Shown: positions 1 through 11,490 of the stretch, piece after piece
Layout of the letters: each line of letters starts with the position of its first letter
Numbering within the stretch: the first letter of the stretch is position 1
Source of the DNA: Capsicum annuum
Lineage: Eukaryota; Streptophyta; Magnoliopsida; Solanales; Solanaceae
Reading direction: 5' to 3'
Assembly: GCF_002878395.1 (NCBI RefSeq)
Contig: NC_061121.1
Span: 19,774,465-19,838,464 of the forward strand
DNA: 64,000 bases
Program-made: the position numbers and the translations under genes
Notes under the pieces: model-generated
Told to the model about the DNA's origin: nothing
Seen by the model: only the letters and a program-made list of their open reading frames with translations
Database searches by the model: none

Positions 1-1047
1 CCGGGGAATGCCCCGAAGTATCTGTATATATTTATTCACCGGGGAATGCCCCGACGTATCATGTTGGCAGAATTCATCTGTAGTTCTAGCATGAATTCAT
101 CTTTTAGATCACCAATAGTTCACAATGCACAATTTGTTCACTTAGGCATTTTTACAAACACATGAGAGGCATAACCTTATACTTAGGCATGAACAACATG
201 TTAATGCATCATTACTACCATAAACAATTCACAATTCAGGGATTTTAATATAAGAAAATCATAATTCAACTCACATGCTAACATAATTTCATGAAACTCA
301 TAAAAGATCTCAACTTGAAATCCATACAACAATACAACCATGAGCATAATCTAATCCATAGCATGGAAATCATAATTCAAATTTTAAAAAGGTTTCTTGA
401 ACCCCAAGGGTAAAATAAAACCCAAGGATGAACACATAACATACCTTGATTACAAATTTTGAGAAGATTGTAGTGAGTTCTTGAGATTTGATTCTTGAGC
501 TTGATGGATCTAGGGCTTGTTCTTGAGAGAATTTATGAATAAAGAATGAGATTTTGCCTTATAGGGTGATTAATTTCGTGTTAAGGCTGAATAAGGGTGG
601 GAAAAATAACCCATTTACCCCCACAATCCATATAAAAATAATGCTGAACAGTGTCCACATCGCGTCGCGGCCCCTACTTGGGTCAAGCTACCTTCGCAAT
701 GCGACCCTTGCTTGGGTGAAGTAGCCCTCGCGGTGCAACCCTTAGCTGGGTTGACTGGCTCTTGTAACGTGGGCCTATCGCGACCCCTTACTATTTTGGA
801 CATCCAAACTCACCCTTACGCTAGTCCGAAAACTTCAAAATCGTCTGAGATGACCTACAAGTGACCCTAATCATGAATCAATTTAAAAATTGATATTCTA
901 AGGTCGGAAAGGTCGAAAATAAGATCCTTCAATTTCGAAGGCTAAAATGATTCTAAGTCTTGATACTTTGCTGAAATTTTCTAAGTCTGGGGCCTCTTTT
1001 GGCATGCTGTTTAGGACAGAAACTACTAGAATTTTCAGGGTCTTACA
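1..1047 (-). repeat. Partial Ty3/Gypsy-type LTR (5' end of LTR at 1047)
   Basis: Read on the minus strand, the segment starts at 1047 with TGTAAGACCCTGAAAATT, the usual start of one group of Solanaceae Gypsy LTRs, and runs off the left edge. No coding sequence is visible. A stretch open in one minus frame at 615-803 is GC-rich LTR repeat sequence, not a gene. At the left edge two copies of the near-palindrome CCGGGGAATGCCCCG (1-15 and about 40-54) are spaced by a T-rich linker. Whether this is a solo LTR or the end of a complete element cannot be decided because the other side is outside the window. Confidence 0.65.
662..763. repeat. Three tandem 34-bp GC-rich repeats in the LTR
   Basis: Units at 662-695, 696-729 and 730-763 share the pattern GCG-C--CCCTT-CTTGGGT-AAG-TAGCC. 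They stand out as GC-rich in an AT-rich window. They lie inside the LTR and have no visible coding meaning. Confidence 0.7.
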
Positions 1048-1795
1048 CTAGTATAGATAGCTAATGGAAGAACTTGTACAGGTGCAGGAATTTTATCTCT
1101 AATTTGCTTTTTAGACAGCAAATTGAGATGTGGTTATGCTGTGGTGCTTGATTTTTCCACTTGGTGATTAATACAAGTTGATTAGTTACCAAAAAAAAGT
1201 TCAAAATTATGTTTCTCTAACTTCAAAATTATATATCTGGATATTAATTATGTAGCCAAAATTATTAAAGATCATTTGTAATTTAGCAAAGAATTGGAAT
1301 AAGAAGTAATTAGGAATAAACTTATTGGGATTTAGTTAAGTTTTATACGTTATTGACTTTAAAAGAGGTTTATCTTCAACACTTCGGCGACATTTCTGTC
1401 CATTAACGAGCCACAGTAAATAGTCATTCGTCATGTGAGCCCCGTCCTTTAAAAAATAAAGATAACATTTGTCATTCGATTCGAATGACATATAGATAGA
1501 TAAGACGGAGTTGCTCGGATAATAAGCATCCTTATATTTTTTTTAAAATAAAAACTATCATATCACCCATATTTTTGAGACATGTAATATTTTTTAATTT
1601 TAATCTTAAATTATTATATGTCATTCTGTCATTGTGAATTTGGAGAAATGTAGTTTTTTTTTATTTGTTGCCCTAGTTAGCTTCACCGTAAATGTGTCCC
1701 GGGTCCCTTATATCAGAGTCATCTTCTTCACCCGTTTCTTTCTTTTTTTAAAAAAAACATAATAAGGAAAAGTCATGTAAAAGTTAATTTATTTT
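1048..1795. other. Non-coding flank, nothing recognised
   Basis: AT-rich sequence between the Gypsy-type LTR and the Copia element. It holds a short inverted repeat around 1468-1493 (ATTTGTCATTCGA / TCGAATGACAT). No reading frame or known family was recognised. Confidence 0.5.
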
Positions 1796-1800
1796 GAAAC

Positions 1801-2173
1801 TGTTAAGGAATGCATACAAGTGAATCTTCAGTAGAATCAAGGAAAAAGAAGCTTCTAACTACAACTAACTCTAACTATCAAACTATTTCGGGAGTTATTT
1901 ACTACAGAGTATGAGTTAGTTATAGCTAGTAGTAGTTACAGATTTAGCTAGTAGTTATCATTATAAAATAACTATATATACGTGATTATGTAACTCACAT
2001 AATAACACAATTCGGATAATGAATAAACTCTCATTCTCAACTACTCTAATGGCTTCCTGAAGTAGTCTTATCTATTCATTTTTCTTCTTCTTCTTCTTCA
2101 GTCTTTCATTTCTTCAAACTCTCTTCCTTGTTAATTCTTCAGATTCATCATTAATAATCTGCATAAATCTACA
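1801..2173 (+). repeat. Copia 5' LTR
   Basis: Begins TGTTAAGGAATGC and ends ATAAATCTACA. It matches 7864-8221 over its whole length with scattered substitutions, and differs in a (CTT)n tract near 2084-2100. The TG...CA ends and the adjoining primer site fix the boundaries. Confidence 0.92.
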
Positions 2174-2185
2174 TTGTATCAGAGC
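2174..2185 (+). other. Primer binding site (tRNA-iMet type)
   Basis: TTGTATCAGAGC directly follows the 5' LTR. It differs by one base from the usual TGGTATCAGAGC of plant Copia elements. Confidence 0.85.
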
Positions 2186-2320
2186 TTTACTGACTTGAAT
2201 CGGTGCTCAACTTTGATCTAAGATTTGAATCTGTAATAAATCTTGAATTCAAGATTTTAGAATCTGTCAATTGAATATTTAATTTTCTACATTTTACTCT
2301 ACTCGATTGATTCAATTGCA

Positions 2321-3410
2321 ATGGCTACTGTCGTGGATGACATTGAAACTTTTGTTCCACCTCCGGTGAATGTCAACAATGGCAATTCCACCTTTCAGAC
2401 TACATCAACTCTTCTAGATATCAACCATCCACTTTATCTTTCCATTGCAGATGTTTCAGGTACTTCAGTGGTTTTATTTCAATTAAAAAAAGTAAAAATT
2501 ATGATGTGTGGAGTAAGGCATTTAGAATTGCATTGTTAGGTCGGAATAAGTTTGGAATGGTTGATGGATATTGAAAAAAAAAGAAGTTTCTCTACTGACT
2601 TAGGAAACCAGTGGGAGAGAGTTATTGCAAAAGTGTTGTATTAGCTTATGAATTCAGTGTCTAATGAACTTCTTGGAGGTGTGATACATGGTTCTAGTGC
2701 CCTAGATTTTTGGCAAGATAAATGAGAGATTTGATAAGGTTGATGGGTCTAGAAATTATAATCTAAATCAGTAAATTGCAACTATATCTTAAAGTGTTCA
2801 ATTAGTATGTGTATATTTCACAAAACTAAAAGGTTTGTGGGAGGTGTTTGAATCTTTGGTTCCTTCCCTTGCCTACAATTGTGAAAGATCAAGCGATTTG
2901 GTAGCATTTATACAGAGACAAAAGCTATATCAATTTTTATTAGGGTTGACTGATACATATTCTCAGGCAAGAAGTCAAATCTTGCTAATGAACGCCTCTC
3001 CTTCTGTTAATGCTGCATAATCAATGATAAAGAGTGATGAAAATAAAAAATTAGTGGCTCAATCTACCAATGCTACTGGACTATTAGGTACTGCACCTAC
3101 TGGTCATAATGTTATAGCTCTGTACTCTAAGACTGGCTACACAAGTGGTGGATACTAGAAAGGGAAAAGAAATTATGGTTCTACGTCACAATCCAAATGA
3201 AGTTTGTGACTTCTGCAAGTTAAAGAGACACTATAAAGTGGACTTTATCAAGCTGAAAACATACCCACCCGGTCATCCTAAGCATGATGATCAAAAGACT
3301 CGTGCAACCAGTTACTATGACATAAGAGGTGGTTATGAATACAAGAATAAACAAAGGAGAATGGGTGGACCTAGAGCACATAATGCTATTGTTGAGGACT
3401 GAAACACATC
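2321..3410 (+). pseudogene. gag: Copia gag remnant
   Basis: The ATG at 2321 opens a frame whose sequence ([16 protein letters not shown], then after a frameshift near 2490 [20 protein letters not shown]) is typical of plant Copia gag. A later piece at 3145-3402 holds a broken zinc knuckle, CDFCKLKRHYKVDF, in which the last cysteine is changed to phenylalanine. Stops occur between the blocks. The gag protein would form the virus-like particle and bind RNA. Here it is not functional. Confidence 0.85.
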
Positions 3411-3492
3411 ATACCACTCTTATCTGACTGCACATGATTCTGCTTCGTAGTCATAAGTAATGATCTCAAGGGATATGAACTCTTTGCATAAT

Positions 3493-4930
3493 TGATAACA
3501 CTCAACTTACGCGTCAATTTAATGAAAGACGGTCGTTGTCAATATATTTACCCAACAGGAGTCAAGATCTAATCCACGAGGAACAATGTGAGTGGCGATT
3601 GAGTTAATTCAAAATAAGAGTGCTTTCCCAATTTAAGCCAAAGGTGCAAAATGGTTTGGGGGTTTTCAATCGTGTCGGATGATAAAGTAATTCTTGGGCT
3701 TCTAAGGGACTAATTTGAGACTAAGAACAATTAGAGTGTAATCAATTAAAAAGAATCTTAGGACTATGTTTTCCTAGGGACAAGATTTGTATGGGAACGT
3801 GATAATTTGATGCAAATTCTAATTATTGCTGATATGGTAGGCTAGGTCTAACGTCTTTGAGGCTAGTCTTTTGACAAAACCACAAAAATTTCACTTGTTG
3901 GCTCTTTTGAGCACCTAACAAACGTATCAATCAAAACCACCCAATGACTCAATTGGGAATCCCTATTTCTAGGATGAAACCCATGGCATAGTTAACTTCA
4001 CAACCACCCTTACGTCTAAGATAGTGATAGATTCACAAACTATACACATAATTGTCTATCATTGCTTTGGTCTTCACATCCCTTTTTTGAGGATGATATG
4101 GATTCCTAAAGTTTACCCAAAACCCTTCTTTCGAAGATGGTCTTGAGCTTTCTAGAGTTTGGAGCTTTCACCCATCAAACCCACCTAGGTATTTGGGGCT
4201 TTCACCCATAAAACCCACATAGGTATTTGGGGCTTTCACCCATCAAATTCCAATCATATTACTCAAGCAATAATAGAACCCATCATCAACAAACTAGCAT
4301 ATGCACAAATTAATCACTACCCACATACAATTACATCCTTATCAAGCATAATCCCAAGAGGTAGATTTAGAAATTCATAATGATAATAAACACAAATAAA
4401 CTAACATTTCTATCAAAGTTATCCATAAGAAAATAAAAAGAGTGAAAATCACACTTTTGAATCCAATGAATCTTTAATGGGTGAAGCCAAATCTACACTT
4501 AGAAGTCACTTTAATGTATTCTTAGCTTAAAATTAGTACAAATTAGGATCCAAGCTCTAAGAAGTTACAAAAACCCTAGACTAAATATGGGAGGTAGAGT
4601 TGTAGAGTGATGGGTAAAATGAGCTACCAGACCCCTTAAATAAGCCCCACTTGCACATTTGACAAAATTATAAAATTGCCACCTTGATCTTGATCTACTT
4701 GAGTGGATCCAAAGCGGATGAAGATCAGATAGAGAGCGGATGGAAAACAGCTCCTAAGCAGATGCAAAGCGGATGCAAAGCAAATGATTTTTTTCCTTTA
4801 TATTTGGCCTTTTGTTGACTTGAATGACTTTCTTATCTTTCCTTTTTAACTTTACCTACACAAATGAGCATTAAGTAAGTGATTACTATCAAATCAATGG
4901 AAAAACATGATAGTTTAGGCCTAAAAGGTG
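3493..4930. mobile_element. LTR-like insertion between Copia gag and protease
   Basis: The gag/pol reading is interrupted by about 1.4 kb of non-coding sequence that starts TGATAACACTCAACTTACG and ends near 4890-4935. The start resembles repeats common in Solanaceae genomes, and TGATA...TATCA ends at 3493 and 4891 would suit a solo LTR. No matching target duplication was found, so the right end is uncertain. A short direct repeat (GGTATTTGGGGCTTTCACCC, two copies) lies at about 4191-4250. Copia-like gag text resumes at about 4930. Confidence 0.55.
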
Positions 4931-7862
4931 CTAGCAAGTCGTCAAATGGACAACTTAGCAATACTGAGCCATCCACTTCTCATGGATCTAAGCATAGACC
5001 AGCTTTGGTACCTATGCCTCCTGCATTCACACCTGAATAATATAACCAGACATACAAAATACTGAAGCAACAAATTCAAGTTTTATTTGGAATGCCTGTT
5101 GCTAATTCAGTCCATATGACAGGTACAAGTAGTGCCTTGTTAGTATGCAATAATTCACATGAGTAGATTATTGACACATGAGATATAAATCATATGGTTA
5201 CAGATATTGATATTTTTGACAAAAGATCAATATCTGAGCCTGCTACATACCAAAATATGGCATTACCTAAGATGATAACAAATCTTTTTAACTGTTGTAG
5301 ATGACTTTACAAGCATGACATGGGTGTTTCTATTAAAATTGAAGTCTAATGTGATTATTGTCATTAAGCATTTCACTTCCTATGTTCTGACTCAATTTGA
5401 TAGCATGGTTAAAGTTATTAAAACAGACAATGATACAAAATTTGTCAACAAAATATGAACTGATTTGTTTGGCGATCTAGGTATTATACACCAAATCACT
5501 TATTCATATACACCTCAACAAAATAGTGTAGCTAAGAGGAAATATAGACACCTTTTATAAATGACAAGAGCAATTAAACTTCAGCTAATATACCTCTAAA
5601 TTTTTGGGGACGTTGTGTTAAGGCTGCTGCTTATCTTATAAACAAAATCCCTTATTCTGTAATTGGTTTCATGAATCCCTATGAAAGATTGTATAGTCAC
5701 GTTCCTAATCTAGATCATATAAAAGTTCTAGGATGTTTTTGTTAGGCTAAAAATGTACATGAAACTGATAAACTCAAGTCTAGGTCAATCAAAGCTGTCC
5801 ATATGAGCTACTTTGAAACTAAGAAAGGTTAAATTCTATTTAATCTAGATAACAAGATCTTTTTTGTCAATAGGGATGTTATATTTAAAGAAGATGTTAT
5901 TCCATTCAAGACAGATATGCCAACAGCAGACCAATCAATCTTTTCTCATCTCAACACTAAGATATTAAATGCAATACTAGCTGCAACAACCATCCAAAGT
6001 TCAGCTCCAGATAGATCACCAACTTCAACAAGTACATAAAGATTTGACCTGAATGAGTAAGATATAACTATATCTTCTCAACCTATAGTTCACGTTCCAG
6101 TAACTTCTGAAGTACATCAGCCTACCACAACAAGAGCATCAACTAGCAGGCCGTAACTACCTCAAAGAAAATCTAGTAGAGGAACACATCCTCCTGGATG
6201 GATGAAGGATTTTGTATCATTGAGCATCAATGACACTGTGACATATCCTCTTTCTGACTATGTATCTTATAACAATATATCTACCAAATATCAATGTTAC
6301 TTATCTTTCTTCTCTAACATTGTGGAACCTACTTCTTATGCAGATGCTAGCAAGGAACCTAGGTGAATTGAGACTATGTAGAATGAAATAGTTGTCCTTG
6401 AAAATAATAAAACTTGGCAGGTTGTGACATTACCGGCTGGACACAACTAATAGGTTGCAAATGGATCTATAAAGTCAAGTACAAAGCCTCATGAGAGATT
6501 GAAAGATTTAAGGCAAGGTTGGTAGCTAAAGGTTTCAACCAAAAAGAGGGGATAGACTACCAAGAAATATTTAGTCCGGTCATTAAAATGGTCACTCTTA
6601 GGAATATGTTGGCTATTGCATTAGCTAGGAAATGCCACATCCATTAAATGGATGTCTTTAATGTTTTTATACTAGGTGATTTAGATGATGGAATTTACAT
6701 GGAACTCCTACAAGGTTTTAAAAGTCAGGAGGGATACAAGTATGCAGACTTTCAAAATCCTTGTATAGATTGAAACAAGCTCCAAGGTAATGGAATGCAA
6801 AGTTGTATCAGGCTCTTATCAAGTGTAAGTTCTGATAATGCCAGTATGATCATTCTTTCTACATCAAAGAGTTAAGTGATGGAGTGATAATTACACTAGT
6901 ATATATGGATGACATACTAGTTACTGAAAGCAGATTAGATTAGATAATTAAAACCAAAGTATCTCTGCACAAAGCCTTCGAAATAAAAGATTTGGCATTT
7001 AGTTTGCAAGGTCTAAGTAAGGAATTATGATGCACCAAAGAAAGTATGCAGTTGAACTAATTTCAGATCAGGATTTACTGCTGCTAAACAAACTCCTACA
7101 CCTATAGACACAACAGTAAAGCTAACAACAGTTGAGTATGATCAACATCGTTCAAAGGGTACAAGTTACAGTGATGACAACCTAACAGATCAAGGAAAAT
7201 ATAAAGGATAATGGGAAAATTGCTCTATCTTACTATGACTAGGCCAGATATAGCCTACAGAGTGCAAAATTTGAGACAGTTCCTATAACAGCCAAAGCAA
7301 TCAGATATAAATATTGCACTAATAATCACTAGTTATATAAAAGAAAAAGCAAGTCAAGGACTTTTGTAAGCACTAAGAAGGATATTCTTATTGCTCACTG
7401 TGATGCAGACTAGGCTATATGTGCCTTCTCCACGAAATCTATAACAGGCTATACAATTAAGCTAGGTGACTCTCTAGTCTTTTGAAAGTTAAAGAAGATA
7501 TCAGCTGTCTCTAGGATATTCGATGAATCAAAGTATAGAAGCTTAGCATCAACAGTTACAGAGTTGACATGGTTTATTGGCTTAATCAAGGATCTAGGTG
7601 TAATTATATTTAGTGACAACAAAGCTGCTCTATAGATAGCTGGAAATTCAGTCTACCATGGGAGGACAAAACAAATAGAGATAAATTATCATTTTATTAG
7701 AGAGAAGATATAACAAGGACTAGTCCAAACTCAATATATTTCAACTCATGATTAGCCAGCAGATACATTTACCAAGGGTCTCACTAAAGTTCAACATGTT
7801 TATCTCATGTCCAAACATGGTCTTATCAATCTATTTTCCAAAATCAAGTTTAAGAGGGAGCG
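4930..7862 (+). pseudogene. pol: Copia pol remnant: protease, integrase, RT, RNase H
   Basis: Recognisable blocks in order: a protease-like segment (5160-5200) where the DTG active site is broken by a stop; an integrase core (VDDFTSMTWVFLLKLKS from about 5297, TPQQNSVAKRK near 5515-5550); reverse transcriptase ([18 protein letters not shown] near 6510-6565, YMDDILV at 6902-6922); RNase H (SDNKAAL near 7613, TKGL near 7774). The N-terminal integrase zinc region is missing, because the text jumps from protease to the core at about 5290. At least a dozen stops and several frameshifts make it inactive. Several stops sit exactly where tryptophan or glutamine codons are expected. Confidence 0.9.
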
Positions 7863-7863
7863 T

Positions 7864-8221
7864 TGATAAATGCATACAAGTGAATAATATGTAGAATCAA
7901 GAAAAAAGAAGCTTCTAACTACAACTAACTCTAATTGTCAAACTATTCTGGAAGTTAGTTACTACAGAGTATGAATTAGTTATAGCAGTAGTAGTTACAG
8001 ATTCAGCTAATTGTTATGACTATAAAATAACTATATATTCATGATCATGTAACTCACATAATAATACAATTCAGATAATGAATAAGCTCTCATTCTCACT
8101 TACTCTTATGGCTTCCTGAAACAATCTTTTCTGTTTATTCTTCTTATTCTTCTCCTTCCCCTTCTCCTCCTGCCCCCCCTTTCTTCTTCAGATTCATTAT
8201 TAGAATCTGAATAAATTTATA
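7864..8221 (+). repeat. Copia 3' LTR
   Basis: Begins TGATAAATGCAT and ends AAATTTATA, where the canonical final CA is mutated to TA. It is followed directly by the GAAAC target duplication. Confidence 0.92.
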
Positions 8222-8226
8222 GAAAC

Positions 8227-8404
8227 GATGAAGTTGTACATAAAGCATGTTCTCCTCTCTTTACGTCTGCAACTGTTCCGTTAACTCCTTAAAGCTTTAT
8301 TAGTTGTTTTCTTCTTGAGTCACCATATTTTTTGATTGCTCAAGTGCTGGTGTGACGGTATTGATAACAACACCATGTTTTTTGTCCAAGTCTTTCCCCA
8401 TCAT
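8227..8404 (-). pseudogene. Type I MADS-box-like gene A (truncated remnant)
   Basis: Read from the tandem ATGs at 8404/8401, a 34-residue frame (MMGKDLDKKHGVVINT, then EQSKNMVTQEE) ends at 8300. Downstream a second piece, KELTEQLQT, continues the family's coiled-coil text before a stop. EQSKNMV followed by EQLQ parallels the end of the MADS domain and the linker of Arabidopsis AGL80-like M-gamma factors, which bind DNA in the female gametophyte and endosperm. That is an inference from remembered family pattern. Most of the MADS domain is deleted. Copy B (33771-33899) shares the same deletion, so it predates their duplication. The Copia element inserted just downstream of it. Confidence 0.6.
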
Positions 8405-8840
8405 GGCTAAAGAGATGGAGGAGAAATGTATTTTCTTAAGAGATGGAAAAGCAAATAGAGTTTTTGTTGTGTTTCTTTGTTGAGGATTGACTCTATTTGT
8501 ATGGACAAAATCAAGATTTTCGAAATTTTGGATAGTTTGAATTAGAGAATTTTTGTCGTCGTCAAACTGCTATTTTGGCATCAAATTAAATGAGGATGAA
8601 TTTGATTTTATGTTAGATATTATCATCTTTGAAACACATGTAGTTTATGATCCAATTTTATGCTGAACAACTTTTTGATTCAAACTTTTCATATTAGGAG
8701 AATAATTTAGTTGGTTTACTTCTAAAGTATCCACAAACTGACGTATTTGATGGGACCCGAATGTATAGTCGTGGCCCGATCCGTACCTATAGGCAAAAAA
8801 AAAAAGAAAGGAAAATGGTAGAAAAAATATCACCTAAAAT

Positions 8841-9200
8841 TTGGGGTCGTATTTAGGTGGGTTGAGTCAAACTTGAAAGGGACAGGTCAAGGCCCAACTG
8901 GATCCAAAATTATTTGAGTCAAAATAAGTCCCAAACAACCCAATTTCTTCTAAGTTTTAATTATTTTATTTGTTCTTTTATAAGTTTTTAGTACTGAATA
9001 AAATTATTTTTTTTCTTTATTATGCCTATATATAACATATCAAATTATAAATTTTAACAAGAGTTCTCAAAAACTAATTTGGGCTACATATCAACTCAAG
9101 TTTTAAAAGATTAAGATGAGTTGAGTTAATAAACAAACGCATCAATAACCAACCTAAACTTAAATAAATTGGACGGATTGAGTTTGATTTTGCTACCCTA
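8841..9200. mobile_element. hAT-type MITE (copy in segment A)
   Basis: Starts TTGGGGTCG and ends TGCTACCCTA, matching the TA-GGG-TGG...CCACCCCTA ends of the paralogous copy at 34315-34586. The flanking 8-mers are CCTAAAAT (8833-8840) and CGTAAGAT (9201-9208). In the paralogue they are CGTCAGAT and AATGAGAT. All four fit one ancestral 8-bp duplication, CGTAAGAT, as expected for the hAT superfamily. No coding capacity. Confidence 0.7.
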
Positions 9201-9710
9201 CGTAAGATGTTTGGTTATTATATTAGCCTATCTACATCTAGAGAAATTTTATGGTGTTTTTTTCCTCCTTGATGAACAAATCGATAATATTACTCAATTA
9301 CTTGAAATCACTAGACATACATCGAAGGCAAGTTTCACAATCAATCTTTGACTAACGTATTATGTATAGCATACTTTTTTGGAAGAATAAACACAGAGTA
9401 CCCATATATATACATGTGAATCCACTATGTCAAGTCAAATTGAAATGATTCATGATATAGCATATACAGATAAATATTGGGACATTTCAACAGTGGTATT
9501 AATAATATACCTATGAACTGCGCCACCTTAGGTGAGATGGTTTGGTGTACATTTTTTGTTGCTAAATTATATAGTGTATAGAAGTTAAATGTTAGTTATT
9601 ACGAATATATATTTAATTTTAATTTTGCATCTATATTAAGAAGAAAATATGCACACGTTTTACTAAATTCTTGACTCCGTAAATTTTTGACTTCGTCACT
9701 GAATAATATA

Positions 9711-11490
9711 GTATAAACCACATAAATCCCTAAGTAAGTGAAAGTAATTACATAAAATCCCTTCAGCCTTTCTCTCTCCCGATTTTGAGAAAGATACTCA
9801 TACATCCGATCAATCCTCATACATTGCTGGAATGTATGATAAAGCTAATTAGGCTATATTTAAGGAAAGATAAATCTGATAATATCAATCTGTTCCTTAG
9901 TTCACGTCGTTAATTACTCAACATTTAGTGGTGTATTATTAAATATAATAACTGAAATTTAAATTCAAAAAATATGTTAACAATCACATTAAATTTTCTT
10001 CTTTGTTGAATTGCGTTCAATGAAAAAAAAATCTTCTATTGCTTTCTTCAGTTCTCAAAAAAATCAATATAAACATAGAATAGTTCTGCTAATACATATT
10101 TTAATAGAAATTGCAGTTGTCGTATTATATTTGTTAAGTTTTGTTATTTTTTTCTGATATGTATTGTATTATATTATACGTTGAATAAATATGGAAAATT
10201 TGATTGCTATAAATTTTAAAGAAGTTCGTTTTTAATGTGTTACTGCGGTTAATATAATTACTATTGTATTGGTTGTTCCTATACATTATAAAATGTGTAA
10301 ATCTGGTATACTAATGTATAATGACTCATCATACATATAGACTTATGTATGATGAAATATTTTGACATGATATCTATATCACCGTACACTATTTTCGTGA
10401 GAAAATTTTCTTTTGCAGCTATTATTGTAACGTTTTATGCTATAGTAATATACATGTAGTGAAATGTTTGTATGGATCAATCAATTCAATGTTACAATAT
10501 CTTCATACAATATAGTTTCATATATAAGGTTACAAAATTTTAGAACATTATTAAACATGCATGTGTAAACCTTATACAATTAATAATATAGTATTAATAC
10601 ATGTATAATGAAATCTTATACATAGAATCATACTGGCAAAACAAACAAAATACAATCTCATACAACAGTTTCACATGTATGTGTATACCTTATACAAGTA
10701 ATAAATATAATCTAATATTGTTTCACATGTATACGAACACCTTATACAATTCACTATATAATCCTAACAACTGTATAATGAAATCTTATATATAAAATGG
10801 TGCTGCTAATATATATTTTAATGATAACTAAACCTCCGGCAGACGTGGTCGTCCAGAATCATCAACCTTTTTCTTACTTGACGTTTTGGAGCTTTCTTGT
10901 TTGAACTTGAACCGGAAACTTTTTGAACTTGAACCGAAAATTTTTCTCAATTTCTTCATTGTTACTGGATCGTTTCGGTGCTTCGAACGGTTCTCTGCGA
11001 AATTGGATTTTTCATAATCAAAAGAACCAAGAACGAAACCAACAACGAGAATAACAATACGCGATCATTAAATGGAGAAGATTCAATTTAATTCGTTTTT
11101 GATGAAATTCAGAGAAACATATATTGGATGAAATTGCAGGTTTTTTTCAGGGTTTTTGATGAAAATGGAGAAGATTTTATCGATTTTGGATGGAGAAAAG
11201 ATAATTTTGGACGAAGAAAATGAAGAAGATTTTTTTTTTTGGAGAGAGATTATTGTAGATCAGAATTTGTGGGTGTGGAGAGATAATAAGGGGGTTTAAT
11301 GCAGATAGATAATTGGAGAGATAAGGTAGCAAGATTTTAGGAGAAAAATATGGCGCTATTTGAGATGTATAAGAAGGAAGAGAGAGAAAATAAAAAAGGT
11401 AGGGATTTAAGTAATTAATTTAAAATTTTTATAAAAAAAATTTTAATATCAAATGTTATGTAATAAGATAAAGTTATCTTGTGTACCTGG
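9711..11490 (-). mobile_element. Non-autonomous MULE derived from the Ulp1-carrying family
   Basis: This 1.8-kb block is absent from the paralogous site in segment B (near 35150 and 35275), where the flanks adjoin. Its left end, GTATAAACCACATAAATCCC, matches the reversed right end of the 12.1-kb MULE (GTGTAAACAACATAAATCCC read from 25125). Its right end, reversed, resembles that MULE's left end (ATTAC--AAATC-CT...TATTTTCTCTCTC). It therefore lies in the opposite orientation to the large element. The interior keeps one coding block (10834-11040). The rest is AT-rich with CCTTATACA / ATGTATAA motifs. The target duplication is unclear. Confidence 0.75.
10834..11040 (-). pseudogene. Captured Ulp1-gene exon 1 fragment inside the small MULE
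   Basis: On the minus strand a continuous frame of about 69 codons reads GFVLGSFDYEKSN, AENRSKHRNDPVTMKKLR and KKKVDDSGRPRLPE, then meets a GT donor at 10833-10832. The same text, GFVPATFDEQDPDWAKNRSKHRNDP, occurs in exon 1 of the Ulp1 gene of the large MULE (13615-13802), also ending at a donor site. Here the frame is open where the large element has lost one base. It is an isolated exon, with no protease domain. Its function was not established. The basic NRSKHRNDP segment could bind nucleic acid or be a nuclear signal. Confidence 0.7.

Larger units (their letters stand above)
1801..8221 (+). mobile_element. Ty1/Copia LTR retrotransposon, complete but decayed
   Basis: The two LTRs are bounded by a perfect 5-bp target duplication, GAAAC, at 1796-1800 and 8222-8226. 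The 5' LTR is followed by TTGTATCAGAGC, the usual Copia primer site for initiator tRNA-Met. A purine-rich tract (AAGAGGGAG, 7852-7860) precedes the 3' LTR. The order gag, protease, integrase, reverse transcriptase, RNase H fixes the Copia class and the plus orientation. The interior is about 1 kb longer than needed because another repeat is inserted after gag, while part of integrase is missing. Many stops and frameshifts show that it cannot act on its own. Confidence 0.95.

Noticed and set aside
615..803. GC-rich 62-residue frame
   Set aside because: It falls on a 34-bp tandem repeat within an LTR; the base composition alone keeps it open.
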